A DNA stretch of 64,000 nucleotides from Stictocephala bisonia (GCA_035578905.1 JAQJVL010001129.1:186001-250000), one strand, 5' to 3'; counted from the stretch's first letter, positions 1-51,464 are shown. Notes: a model not told the origin generated them from the sequence alone. Translations and numbers: made by a program.

Positions 1-38137
<38,137 letters not shown>

Positions 38138-38397
38138 CTCACTGGAAAACTCACCTTTATTTAATTAAAATCAATATTATTTTGTAAACTTCCTTCACAT
38201 ATTAGTATATCTTTAAAATCTGAATAACGGCATATAATATTTGTGTACATATATTTATTTATTCTATTACAAAGATACGGTTAGTTTTCTCTACGGTTCA
38301 ATAAAAAGAGAATTTTTGTTATAATTCTGCAAAGAGTTCAAAATAGTAGGGTCAATCGTTCAGAATGTCCTACATGTAAATATTTAAACACTATATT

Positions 38398-38530
38398 GCC
38401 AGAGTGGCTACCGTGGTCACCAGATCTGCAGAGACTATTTTCCTTGGGGTTACCTTAAGGACAAAGTCTACAGAACAATATGTTACTCTATGCTCGTTCC
38501 TTTGAAGTAACCGAGTTGAACAACACGAAC
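38398..38530 (+). pseudogene. Mariner-type DDE transposase fragment
   Basis: The reads WLPWSPDLQ and, one frame over, DYFPWGYLKDKVYRT match the conserved Ser-Pro-Asp-Leu ... Phe-Leu-Trp-Gly-Tyr block near the last catalytic Asp of insect mariner-like transposases. There is a single frameshift, and nothing similar was seen on either side. Confidence 0.5.
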
Positions 38531-38539
38531 ATTTTTTTT

Positions 38540-40120
38540 TCTCTAAAAAAGTTTAGTGTCTAAGAATAACTTTTTTCAGTAAAGTCTGTGAACATCCATC
38601 TTGAACTGGATAAAACTTTGTAGTACTGGACAACAGTATTCTTCTCTACTGGACAAACCCTCTAAAATTATGTAGCCTACATCTTGACCTTACGTCGAAC
38701 CCTTGTGGGCCATCTACCATTGCATGTGAAAGGTTACTAACTACTATAAAAAAACATTTCTTAGGTCCAGTATGCATTTGTAGCCCATGCTCATAACCAA
38801 CTTCATAATGCACTTTTGTACGACAGATATAATGCGGTATTTAGCTTATAGCATAATTTTAAATTGATTTATTTCTGAGCTTAGATTCTCTTCTATTGAC
38901 ATAAAAACTATGTGCACCTGAGTTTGAAAGGGTGCACCGAGACTACGCCTCATATCCAGCCCTAATGACAGCGTCCAAAAAGGTCCACCACGGAATGCAC
39001 CAGAACTGCGCCGCTACCATTCCAGGTACCCCAAAGCTGGGCGGTAGGATGTAAACAAATTATGAACTAACTATAAGTCAGTGAAAGTGACGCTCATTCC
39101 CTCCATACACTTGGGCTCTATATTTTTCAGATTTGTGAACTCAAGTTTCACAGTAAGTTCGTGAAATCATGTTTGGCTCCTAATCTGAACATTTTATCAT
39201 CGTTAATACATCAATGAGGCTCAGCTGGACACGTAAATTGGCGTTAATAGTGTTCAAAGTCGCGAGTCACCTGGAAGAATGAAAAAAAAACCTTTAATAT
39301 TTTAAAAATCCATTGAAAAGAAACGTGAACAACTTAAAAATGATCAAGTAGACATTGTACATTTTTCAGATGCGTTTCTCTAAAAGTCGTTTGAAATACA
39401 CTAGTATATAATTTAACTTAACTTGAAAATTCATAATTATTTTAGTATATTTTCTGATTGACTTATGTATTTTCGTAATTTTTATTCCTTGATTTTTTAC
39501 ATTTGTAATTTTATTCTAACTAAATTATATATTTTTACAAAGTTTTAAATTAGTATATTACATTTTCTTATTGGCTTATGTATTTTTGAATTATCTATAT
39601 AACATTTTAAATTTGGAATTTTGTTTATTAAACTTTCTAATTAATTCAATTAGATATTTTTGCAAACTTTAACTTCATAATTTATAATTTGTTATATTAC
39701 ATTTTCTGATTGACTTATGTATTTTTATAATTTTTATATTTAGAATTTTTTATAGCATTTTCTGACTAAATTGTATATTTTTGTAAATTTGTTTTTAACT
39801 TAATAATTTATAATGTTAATTTTACGAATAGACTTGTCTATATTTGTAATATTTGTACATTAAAATGTGTCATTATGTTTGCTCCTCTTTCTTCTATATT
39901 ATATTGTAGCTTGTGTGCTTTTGTGATTTATAGTTTTACAATTTCATTTGTAATTTTGTATTTAAAATTTACTAACTGTTTGACTAAATAGTGAACATTT
40001 TCACCCCTATTTGATTTGTTAGTTAACATATCATTTAATTTTTAATTAGTTTTTATTTTTTAAGCATAATTTAAGTTCATGAACATGCATTGAGATAAGA
40101 TAAGATTGAAGAGAAACCCA
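38540..40120. other. AT-rich upstream intron/flank without recognised genes
   Basis: One terminal piece of the foldback family lies at 38895-38935 (ATGTGCACCTGAGTTTGAAAG block). TTTGTAATTTT-like runs at 39480-39980 suggest old AT-rich duplication. Confidence 0.4.
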
Positions 40121-40232
40121 CTTGAGGACATTTTCCAGGAATGGAATAGTCAAAAGGAAGCCGCTGCGGCGCAGTGCCAGAGCGTTTTGAGGGGGTACAT
40201 TTTGGTCGCGGCGCAGTTCGGTGCTCTACCGG

Positions 40233-41215
40233 ACCCTTGCGGCGCAGTCCTGGTACACTTTTTTTAAGTTTGTTTTCTAAGAAACTAAGAGACCTATGAA
40301 AAATCCAGTCATACCATTGTTTTCTTCGATTAATTGTACGTTATGACATATGAATGTTATTATAAGTTTTTGTAATTTTTATCCTAGTTGGAACAAACAA
40401 AAATTACCGGAATTTTAACTAATTTTCACTGTACATCAAACTCACACCATTATATCTCTAAACCCAGTTTATGTATCGCATATATATGTTGATAAGTTTT
40501 ATAAATCTTAGAATGTTAACTATTCAAGAAAAAAGTTCTTATTCATTCCCTGAAATAACGTTTCCTTTTCTTCTAGAGGTCGTAAAATTAGGTAGTTGGT
40601 CGCGTTGTAATCCTTATGACATGTATTGTTACGTTACATTATTTTGATATGCGTTAGTAAATGCAGTGGTTTTATATTGATTTAAATCAATTAAAATTTA
40701 TCAAATTAAAGTTATTTTAAATTGAATTAAATCGATTTAAAAACACTACATTTTTTACACATATGAAAATTATGTACAGTCATTATACATATATTCTACA
40801 TGTAATAAGGATTACAACAAGACCAAGTAATTAATTTTACTACTTCTAGAAGCCAAGAAAATAATATTTTAGGTAATTGATAAGAACTTTATTTCTTGAA
40901 AAGTTAAAATTCTAAAATTTATAAATCTTATAGGAAACACTCCTATCCACATAAATATAAATGTGATAAATTACTGTACTAGGTTTTTGAATAGCAACGG
41001 TGTAAATTTGATGTACCGTGAAAACTATTTAAAATTCCAGTACTTTTTCAAAATAGGATAAAAATTATTAAATTTATAATAAAATTAAAAAATTATATTA
41101 TAACGTACAATTAAACAAGGAAAAGAAAGTATAATTGGATTTTAGGTAAGCCTCTTAGTTTCTTAGAAATCAGCCTTCAAACTCAGGTGCACATAAGTTA
41201 TGTGCCAACAGTAAC
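40233..41215. mobile_element. Long foldback (inverted-repeat) element, about 0.98 kb
   Basis: The left and right halves are inverse complements with roughly three-quarters identity by eye. Landmark pairs are TTCTAAGAAACTAAGAG, TTAATTGTACGTTAT, GTACATCAAA, AAAGTTCTTAT, TTGTAATCCTTATNACATGT and, at the centre, GATTTAAATC. It has no ORF and is a non-autonomous hairpin-type element. Diverged ends of the same family occur at 38895, 45556 and 56616. Confidence 0.75.
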
Positions 41216-41462
41216 AAAATGTTTACAACCAAGTAAAATCTTTTGAATATCTGCCATTTTGCAATGCCTAAGTACCATTTGTGGTATTAATATGTGCTAG
41301 ACAAAACCTTTAAAATTACATACATCTTGACCTCTGCTTACATTTAATATTTTTGTCAAACTCCATGTGGAAAATCCTCCATTGGATGTAAACAGTCATT
41401 AAACTACCCTAATAAATATTTCTTAGGTCCAGTTTCCATTTACAAAGTTTAACATTTCCAAG

Positions 41463-42625
41463 TTGAGCCATTAAGCCATCTACTGCTTAAAGACAGTAAA
41501 CCAACTTGAGCCATTAAGCCGTCTACTGCCTTAAAGACAGTAAACCAACTTGAGCCATTAAGCCGTCTACTGTCTTAAAGACAGTAAACCAACTTGAGCC
41601 ATTAAGCCGTCTACTGCCTTAAATACAGTAAACCAACTTGAGCCATTAAGCCGTCTACTGCCTTGTAGACAGAATAAACCAACTTGAACCATTAAGCCGT
41701 CTACTGCCTTGTAGACAGTAAACCAACTTGAGCCATTAAGCCGTCTACTGCCTTGTAAACAGTAAACCAACTTGAGCCATTAAGCCGTCTACTGCCTTGT
41801 AGACAGTAAACCACCTTGAGCCATTAAGCCGTCTACTGCCTTGGAGACAGTAAACCAACTTGAGCCATTAAGCCGTCTACTGCCTTGTAGACAGTAAACC
41901 AACTTGAGCCATTAAGCCGTCTACTGCCTTGTAGACAGTAAACCAACTTGAGCCATTAAGCCGTCTACTGCCTTGTAGACAGTAAACCAACTTGAGCCAT
42001 TAAGCCGTCTACTGCCTTGGAGACAGTAAACCAACTTGAGCCATTAAGCCGTCTACTGCCTTGGAGACAGTAAACCAACTTGAGCCATTAAGCCGTCTAC
42101 TGCCTTGGAGACAGTAAACCAACTTGAGCCATTAAGCCGTGTAACTGCCTTGTAGACAGTATAAACCAACTTGAGCCATTAAGCCGTCTACTGCCTTGTA
42201 GACAGTAAACCAACTTGAGCCATTAAGCCGTCTACTGCCTTGTAGACAGTAAACCAACTTGAGCCATTAAGCCGTCTACTGCCTTGTAGACAGTAAACCA
42301 ACTTGAGCCATTAAGCCGTCTACTGCCTTGGAGACAGTAAACCAACTTGAGCCATTAAGCCGTCTACTGCCTTGGAGACAGTAAACCAACTTGAGCCATT
42401 AAGCCGTCTACTGCCTTGGAGACAGTAAACCAACTTGAGCCATTAAGCCGTCTAACTGCCTTGTAGACAGTATAAACCAACTTGAGCCATTAAGCCGTCT
42501 ACTGCCTTGTAGACAGTAAACCAACTTGAGCCATTAAGCCGTCTAACTGCCTTGTAGACAGTAAACCAACTTGAGCCATTAAGCCGTCTACTGCCTTGTA
42601 GACAGTAAACCAACGTAAGCCACCG
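41463..42625. repeat. 44-bp minisatellite, about 26 copies
   Basis: The unit is AACTTGAGCCATTAAGCC plus GTCTACTGCCTTGTAGACAG plus TAAACC. In most units GTCTAC and GTAGAC can pair as a 6-bp hairpin around TGCCTT. Some units have GGAGAC or AAAGAC instead and lose the pairing. Confidence 0.95.
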
Positions 42626-42684
42626 TGTTCTCCAAATATAGACCAGTCATTTGAAGTACAACTCGTCCTATGCTTTCCTTGCCA

Positions 42685-42712
42685 ACCCATACACGTACGG
42701 TACAGTGGTAAG
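42685..42712 (-). repeat. Single unit of the G-rich 36-bp minisatellite
   Basis: ACCCATACACGTACGGTACA then GTGG is the inverse of the minisatellite core, present as one incomplete unit. It sits about 60 bp after the 44-bp array. Confidence 0.7.
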
Positions 42713-43156
42713 CGTTCAAATATATGGATGCAGGACGTTATGAACCCTCTGTAAACTACTGCATACTCTCTCCGTGTTCGGAGGCCTCCAACCTTGTTTT
42801 TAAAATTGGCTCTTTCGTCTGTCTTCGTTAGATTGCAATCTTTTCATTCTTCAAGAGTTAGTTGTCCGAAGTGGCGAGGTAATTGTCAGCGAACTCATAT
42901 TTATACACATATTTCGTTGTTTTAAGCCAAATCAAGATGGTTTAAAATCTGTATACATGGCAGATTTTAATTAACAAGTAAACATGTAAATAAATATGAG
43001 GCGTGTTTCTTGATCTGTTCTAAATTAACAGAATATATCACGAGTGAGTATGTGGTTCACGATATTCGTGTTAATTTTTTTTTTTTTAATTTGACAAACT
43101 GCAAAAACGAACAATGCTAATATACAAACATGTTGTTATTTGAAAAAGAACGTCTA

Positions 43157-44077
<921 letters not shown>

Positions 44078-44130
44078 GCGCGTGTGCGTGTGGGTGTGGG
44101 TGTGGGTGTGCGTGCGTGCGTGCGTGCGTG

Positions 44131-44214
<84 letters not shown>

Positions 44215-44312
44215 CGTGTGTGCGCGCGTGTGGGTTTGTGCGTGCGTGCGCGTGTGCGCGCGTGTGGGTGTGTGCGTGCGTGCATGCGCGCGTGTGCGTG
44301 TGTGTGCGCGTG

Positions 44313-44812
44313 CGCTAACATTGCACGTGTATGGGTGGGCGGGTGGGTCACTACCATTGCACGTGTTTGGTGGGCGGGTGGATCACTTCCATTGCACGTG
44401 TATGGGTGGGCGGGTGGGTCACTACCATTACACGTGTATGGGTGGGCGGGTGGGACACTAACATTGCACGTGTATGGGTGGGCGGGTGGGACACTAACAT
44501 TGCACGTGTATGGGTGGGCGGGTGGGACACTAACATTGCACGTGTATGGGCGAGCAGGTGAGACACTAACATTGCGCGTGTATGGGTGGGCGAGTGGGTC
44601 ACTACTACTGCACGTGTTGGGTGGGCGGGTGGATCAATTCCATTGCACGTGTTGAGTGGGTGGGTGGGACACTACCATTGCACGTGTTTAGTGGGCGGGT
44701 GGATCACTTCCATTGCACGTGTTTGGTGGGCGGGTGGATCACTTCCATTGCACGTGTATGGGTGGGCGGGTGGGTCACTACCATTGCATGTGCGTGGGTG
44801 GTCGGGTGGGCG
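44313..44812 (+). repeat. G-rich 36-bp minisatellite, locus 5 (about 13 units)
   Basis: Units of CATTGCACGTGTAT + GGGTGGGCGGGTGGG + (T/A)CACTAC. This is the largest locus and directly continues the TG tract, with TG/GCG repeats again at 44812-44868. Confidence 0.93.
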
Positions 44813-44837
44813 TGCGCGTGTGCGTGCGCGTGTGCGT

Positions 44838-44868
<31 letters not shown>

Positions 44869-44934
44869 AAGTTCGGTGGAGACCAAAGGGACGAATAAAT
44901 GTTTATGAAATTTACTATGCAGATATATTTAGCC

Positions 44935-45240
44935 TATATTCTATTTTTTTCACATTTTGAAATTTAAGTTTTTTTATTTTTATGCGCAAATAACATACAA
45001 AAATAGAATTTTCTCAAAAATTGCTCTAACGATTATAAGAAATTTTCAGAAAATATGTGAAATACAATTTTAAACATTTCAGTAAAAACCGCATTTCTCT
45101 AACATGACTAGTTTTTTTAGTTATAACAGCTTTTTACGGGCAAAAACATTGAAAATTTAATTTTTTCAAGCTTTATTTTAACGATTTTGATTTAATTTTC
45201 AGTAAAGATGCAAATTACAATCAAGAATATTTTACTTACC
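44935..45240 (-). repeat. Unnamed dispersed repeat, copy 1
   Basis: Its inverse complement matches 49600-49760 block by block (CTAGTCATGTTAGAGAAATG, TTTTACTGAAATGTTT, ATATTTTCTGAAAATTT, ATAATCGTTAGAGC). Confidence 0.6.
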
Positions 45241-45555
45241 ATCCCAATAAGTTGGGGCTGGAGGCCAAAGACTGGAAGTCACAATTTAAGTTGATGAAGG
45301 TTGTTTACATCAAATCTGGCTATGTAATTAACTGAACTGTTGTTTTCAAAGAATATTCGTTTACATACTTTTTTTAAATAAAATAAGTGTTTCGTTTTTA
45401 CATTCCTGAGAAATTATATAGTTAATTGAACATCTGTTTTTATTTAGGTATGTTTTTACATCCTTTAATTTTCATTTTTTTAAACAATCTGACATAAAAA
45501 AGGAAAAGGGAGAAAGTTTATCTGGCATAATTTATTTTCTTATCTAATAAAACCT

Positions 45556-45890
45556 AACTTACTGTCGACGCACAAATTGTGTGTACCCGAATTTGAAAGT
45601 TATTTATTAAGAATCTAAGAAGTCAATAACATAATTATTCTCCTTGTTTAATTTTACGTTATTGCACGTACATTTAAAATTTTACTATAAGTTTTAATAA
45701 TTATTATCCTTTTTGGAACTAAAAAATACCTGAGTTTTAACTATTTTGACTATACATCAACTTTACATTTTTATTACTAAAAATATTTTCTACATAATGG
45801 TCGACCTTACTTTGTATCGAAATCCATATTCACACATTATATCTTGACGATTGGCGTCTTAATAATAAACAAATAAATAAAATAACAGCT
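45556..45890. repeat. Foldback-family end and SINE-family-2 tail
   Basis: TACTGTCGACGCACAAATTG and TTGTTTAATTTTACGTTATT match the foldback at 40233-41215. From 45822, GAAATCCATATTCACACATT and CTTGACGATTGGCGTCTTAA match the 3' end of the SINE at 28040. Confidence 0.6.
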
Positions 45891-45964
45891 ATAATTATAA
45901 TAAAAAGTTGCAGCTTCGTTTAAAAAAAAGATTAAACAAGCATTACAGCCGTATTGTGTCTTAC

Positions 45965-46115
45965 CTGGCGGGCTGGTGGCCAGCTGACTAGCGATGGCGG
46001 CTGAAGCAACAGGAGAGCTTCGTCAGCAGTCGCCAGCACCACACATTCCATCAGCAGTTTGTTGTACGAAGGGCCCAGTAACTACGACCTAGTTAGTTGT
46101 TTACTGAGCCCACAT
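45965..46115 (-). promoter_or_regulatory. Candidate non-coding first exon / promoter-proximal region
   Basis: On the minus strand a GC-rich stretch ends at a strong donor (CCAG|GTAAGAC, boundary at 45965). It stands out from the AT-rich surroundings and is rich in CpG. It contains an ATG (near 46050) with 29 open codons up to the donor. Spliced to the acceptor four bases before the heparanase-like ATG, this frame would stop at once, so it would be an upstream ORF. Assigning it to the heparanase-like gene is inference; the left exon limit is arbitrary. Confidence 0.35.
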
Positions 46116-46119
46116 TATT

Positions 46120-47500
46120 TCGGCCTAACATTTTGACCGTATGAAACACTCAGCACCTCAACAAACGAAATTATAAATATATTGTAGTAGTAGCAGCGAG
46201 CCACGAGTTGAACCCAGAACTATGGCCTATACTCCCGCTTGAAGGCTTCAACTGTTCAAAGGCGCCTGCTGGATAGCAATTAAAAACTTGTTCATTACTT
46301 TACAAATATTTATTTAATTAAATTTCTTATTCTTAGATAGCTACATTTATGTTATAGTTTATATAATGCAATAAAACATGTTTACTTATGTCTATTTTTC
46401 CTATATGTATACTAATATCACAGAATATCTGTCTATATTCTGTGGCATAACTTTCGGTACTTCAAACAGTCTGTCACAATTTCAATAATCACACTTCTTG
46501 ACACTTGAAGACACACTACATAATGATGCAGTTGTAAAGCGTCTGTTTTCTCTGACTGTTCATCAACATTTTGCACCAAGTCATCAGTAATGAGTGAAGG
46601 TTTCCGACTTCGTTCATCATCATACACATTCGCACAACCTTAAAAGCTCTCACACCATTTCCATACCATCCCATCACTCATTCTGTTTTCTCAATAAACT
46701 TCACAGATATCTCGATGAATGTCAGCTGCTTTCATGTCTTTCTTGTTACAAAAACTTATCACAACATGTACTTTACAGTTGGTGGCATTTTTAATCAGAG
46801 GAGGAATTTTAAATAGTCATAAGCGACCTTAAATACAGTCAAATGGGTCCGTAACGGCGGCTGTAGCTTGCCAAAAGATAATAGTACCTAGCACATATGC
46901 CCTGGACGCCGATCGCAGCGCTAAAGCGGTGCAATTCTAAAACGGTACTTACTTTAAAAACACGCCTCGTAATACCTCGATAAAGCTGTTAATGAATCTT
47001 TATTTTTGAGTAAAATTATTTTAAGTTTTACTGAGAGATGACTAAAAAATTATTTGCTTCTTTTGCCAGTTTGGAATTATTTATCACTTCCTGAAAGTTG
47101 CGTTTTTCTCATAATAACGTCATTTTGGTACCATTACCAAAATTTTACAGGAATTTGGTAACATCATAACTAAACCGTGCTAGTAGAACGGTATAAAACC
47201 AAAAAAAGTAAAAATTATAACTTTTTGAACACTTCTAAATGTGTTGAGAAAATTATCTATCAGCAAATTTTTCTATACAACTGAAATTGTAATTCAAGCC
47301 ATATTCCTAGTTATAGGAAAAACAATTATATCCAGTTTATTTCGGAATTCCTAATTAAGGCAACCTTTTTTACTTGGCCAAAAAGTGTATTTTTTTGTTA
47401 AAAAGACAATGTTTTGTTAAATTATCCTCAGATTATTTGATTAACTTGATTTGTACTTAAAATACCTTGTGAATTTTTTAGGTCAATACATACGTACACA
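46120..47500. other. Upstream region without recognised genes
   Basis: The 64- and 66-codon frames at 46433-46794 lie on opposite strands and have no known motif. Confidence 0.4.
46419..46445. repeat. Palindrome CACAGAATAT...ATATTCTGTG
   Basis: A short inverted repeat that shares its arm with the 84-bp array (CACAGAATATAGACAGATA) and with the palindrome at 51071. Confidence 0.7.
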
Positions 47501-47636
47501 CTCCATGTAGTACTGTATCTGCTAGTAGTGCTTGGGACTGGTCACAAGGCTACATCTATTCGATACATCCACAGTCGGGAGGCAAGCTACAAACAACACT
47601 CTAAGATGATCTAGGCTAGGGCATATAGATGAAAGA

Positions 47637-48060
47637 AGCAGAGGTCCCTATCTTATCTTATGGCGGCAGCGAACGCCTAAATGGCAGTTATGAATAGATT
47701 ACAACTAAGTCACGTCCTTATGCGTGTAGTTATTACGTTCATCTTTGAGGATGTGGGAGGGGGACTGACAAGGCACTCGACACCCATTCAGCGCACTACT
47801 GGATGCGACCTCTGTTTATTTCTTCTCAGCCTACATTCTAAAAGCTATTGATGTATTTTACGAGATCATGGTGAGCCACTTTTTCAGCTTGAAGGTGATC
47901 TCTATCACAGAGAAGAAACAAATAGAGGCCACCATCCAATATTGCACTAAATGTGTGTCAAGTTAGTGTGTAGAGTAGTCTCCTGTTTGCCATGTAGATG
48001 GCAGAGCCAGCACTTTGTCAGTACCTCCCTTTATTCCCCCAAATCCTACAAGATAAATTT
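47637..48060. mobile_element. Short member of the element that carries the 55-bp array
   Basis: GCAGCGAACGCCTAAATGGC, GTTATGAATAGATTACAACT, GACTGACAAGGCACTCGACA and GGATGCGACCTCTGTTT parallel 52262-53275 in order, without the tandem array. At 47925-48050 an inverse copy of parts follows (AAATAGAGGCCACCATCCAA, GTCAGTACCTCCCTTTATTC), giving the element inverted arms. Confidence 0.6.
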
Positions 48061-48081
48061 TAAAAGTAGTAATTATTACTG

Positions 48082-48841
48082 CATAAACATGCACTGTAGT
48101 TTATAACTACTACCACAGGATGTAGACAGATACCCCTGTGCTTCTACTGAGACGATCGCTGTGGCCATAAACATGCACTGTAGTTTATAACTACTACCAC
48201 AGAATATAGACAGATACCCCTGTGCTACTACTGAGACAATCGCTGTGGTCATAAACATGCACTGTAGTTTATAACTACTACCACAGAATATAGACAGATA
48301 CCCCTGTGCTACTACTGAGACGATCGCTGTGGTCATAAACATGCACTGTAGTTTATAACTACTACCACAGGATGTAGACAGATACCCCTGTGCTACTACT
48401 GAGACGATCGCTGTGGTCATAAACATGCACTGTAGTTTATAACTACTACCACAGAATATAGACAGATACCCCTGTGCTACTACTGAGACGATCGCTGTGG
48501 TCATAAACATGCACTGTAGTTTATAACTACTACCACAGAATATAGACAGATACCCCTGTGCTACTACTGAGACAATCGCTGTGGTCATAAACATGCACTG
48601 TAGTTTATAACTACTACCACAGAATATAGACAGATACCCCTGTGCTACTACTGAGACGATCGCTGTGGTCATAAACATGCACTGTAGTTTATAACTACTA
48701 CCACAGAATATAGACAGATACCCCTGTGCTACTACTGAGACAATCGCTGTGGTCATAAACATGCACTGTAGTTTATAACTACTACCACAGAATATAGACA
48801 GTTACCCCTGTGCTACTACTGAGACGATCGCTGCGGCCATA
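48082..48841. repeat. 84-bp tandem array, 9 copies
   Basis: Units run from CATAAACATGCACTGTAGTT through CCACAGAATATAGACAGATA to GACGATCGCTGTGGT. As 84 is a multiple of three, one minus frame stays open for 228 codons (MFMTTAIVSVVAQGYLS). No similarity to a known protein was seen, and identical units with no other exon argue against a gene. Confidence 0.93.
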
Positions 48842-49599
48842 AGAAAGGCACCTCTGTTTTTTTTTTTCTCTGAGGATCCGTGTACACGAACACAAACTGT
48901 CACAGCCCCCACAGGGCATTTAAGACCTTACCACTATAACCTTCAAGTTTTAACGATTCATAATCGATAAAGTACAACTTGTTATATTATTTCTATCCAC
49001 GTACTTTCAGTGGCCAACCCTTAGATGTCCCTTGAAGTTAAGTTTCGAGAAAATACAATGTTTATTTCAGCGTCTCTTCCACACTCCTCTTCTTTACTTT
49101 ATCTTCCCGTTCAGATAAGTTTTAAGGTATGATCTTTATTCAACGACTGAAGTACAGTAATGGCCTTTTCCCAAACCACCAAGTCACCGCAGCTGAGAAA
49201 TCAACAGCCTTATGGTTGACAATTAATTTTAACGTCAGCGACAAAACATTTCCAGTTCTATTAAAAGTTTATTTATTTTATTTTAACGGTAACGCCATTA
49301 TTTACATATGTTGAATAATTGTACAGACATTTAAGTACATTCTTCAATACATGCAAATAAAGAATAATACACGTTTATAACCAATAAGTACAAGAACCAA
49401 CAAAGAAATAGAACATTTATAACCAATTAGCACAATTTTAACTAACAATTAATAAATAAATTGTTCTAAAGAACTGACACAGTAATTATGAGGTTATATT
49501 ACTTAATACTACTATAATAAATGTTCCAAAGAATTGGCACAAACTTTCCCCCATATTAAACACTAAAAATCAAAAGTTTGAAAATTACCAGTTTGATTC

Positions 49600-49985
49600 C
49601 CGAATATGTTTTTTTTTGTCATATCTCAAAAGCTAGTTAAATTAGAGACATGCAGTTTTACTAAAATGTTTTGAATTTTAATTCATATCTTTTCTGAAGA
49701 TTTAATCAAAATCGTTATAGCCGTTTTTAAGAAAATTCCTTTTTTGTATATTTTTTTCCCATAAAAATGTTAAAAATAAAATTTCAAAAAGTTAAAAAAC
49801 GGTCTGGAGATATTAGCTAAATACACCTTCATACCAAATTTCATAAAAATTGATCCGTCCGTTTGGTCTTCAGCGAAGGGTACATACACACAGACAGACG
49901 CACATACGGACGGGAATCCAATTATTTTTCAAAAACCCATTTTTTTTGGGTTCAGGAGACCATAAAATGGATTTTTAGACCAACT
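49600..49985 (+). repeat. Unnamed dispersed repeat, copy 2, with RTE-like 3' module
   Basis: It shares blocks with 44935-45240 in opposite orientation. It continues with ACCAAATTTCATAAAAATTG, GATCCGTCCGTTTGGTC and CACAGACAGACGCACATACG, a layout typical of non-LTR 3' ends. Confidence 0.55.
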
Positions 49986-50089
49986 TGTAAAAAAAGTTTG
50001 TTTAACGATCACAATACTTTCTCTATGCTATCGCATATGGGAGAAAGTAAAGTGTCAAATATGAATAATATAGATGGTACAATGGTATT

Positions 50090-50300
50090 TAAACTGTACC
50101 CACCCACCCTCCCAAACACGTAGCCAAATGTGTTATTTGACCCACCTACCTTCCTAAACATGTAAACGGTAATGGCTCACACACTTACCCATACACATAA
50201 GTTGTCACAGGCCCACCCACCCGCTCATAAACGTACATTGTTATTAGCCCATCCACCTTCCCATACACGTACGGTGGTATTAACCCGCCCACCCAGTAGA
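50090..50300 (-). repeat. G-rich 36-bp minisatellite, locus 6 (reverse, diverged)
   Basis: About five heavily diverged units (CCCACCCACC, CATACACGTACGGTGGTATT) read in the opposite direction to loci 1, 2 and 5. Confidence 0.75.
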
Positions 50301-50478
50301 GATGATGGCCCTACTAATCACCCATAAACTGCTATTGGGTACCTCTATAAACGTACATTTCAACTGTCCGGTTCGTGTTTATTACTGTAATGAATTATAG
50401 TGGACACTGTGGGGTTATTTAAGGTCCAATCAAATGGACCATAAGATGATATTATGAGACTTTTAGTTAAAATACTCA

Positions 50479-50716
50479 AAATAACATGTTTACACATTTA
50501 ACTCAAGACAAATTATAAAATAACATGTTTACACATTTAACTCAAGACAAATTATAAAATAACATGTTTACACATTTAACTCAAGACAAATTATAAAATA
50601 ACATGTTTACACATTTAACTCAAGACAAATTATAAAATAACATGTTTACACATTTAACTCAAGACAAATTATAAAATAACATGTTTACACATTTAACTCA
50701 AGACAAATTATAAAAA
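50479..50716. repeat. 39-bp tandem repeat, 6 copies
   Basis: Identical units (AAAATAACATGTTTACACAT plus TTAACTCAAGACAAATTAT). Confidence 0.95.
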
Positions 50717-51070
50717 TACTAAATTATTTAGATAAAAAAAAAACTCATAGTCCATCACTTCTTCACATATCAAATGATACTTGAAATGCAACGATACTAC
50801 AGTATCAGTATTAAGGACCGAATTGTTGAAATATAAACCCATATTTTGGCGTTTTTCGTAGAGCGAAACGGCGCCGTTGGTTCGTCACGCCGGCAAATAA
50901 CATCGAGCAACATTTTCAAATTAAATGCATTTTAATTCCTAACAATATTTAACAAGAGTTAAACTATAGCTGAAATTACCTCATTAATTGTTGTACATGT
51001 GTAGTTATTTATGCTAGTAACTAGAAAGGGTTGGAAGTTACGTTTTAAAATCCCGTTGTAATGCCCGAAA

Positions 51071-51107
51071 CCAGAGAATATAGACAGATATTTGTCTATA
51101 TTCTGTG
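51071..51107. repeat. Palindrome related to the 84-bp array
   Basis: AGAGAATATAGACA ... TGTCTATATTCTGTG is an inverted repeat. Its arm is the same AGAATATAGACAGAT that occurs in each unit of 48082-48841. Confidence 0.8.
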
Positions 51108-51464
51108 CCGAAACTAACACTGTTTCATATCTACAATTATTGCCTAAACAGGTTCAAAAACTAGATTTAATTTATGATTCAAATTATTTCTGTATGTAAA
51201 AGACTATTTTAATAGTGACATAAATTTCAAAATTAATACAACAGCATTTGTATCAACCATGATGCAATACTAATAAAGCTGTAAACATGTATTTAGTTTG
51301 TACGTTTGCCTTATGTCAATTTTTAATTACTAAACAAATTTGCAAACTCCCTTCAACCATGTTATACGCAATGTGTAGTACGTTGCTGTTTGGTTTTAGT
51401 GTCTCCTGGAAGAAGGAGTAGGAAATAAAGTATGTTATTAAGCCTTATGTTTTGTAGTTACTAC

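Noticed and set aside
48076..48762. 228-codon ORF with 28-residue repeats
   Set aside because: Tempting because the unit keeps frame, but the units are identical DNA repeats without a known motif, and palindromes elsewhere share the same sequence.
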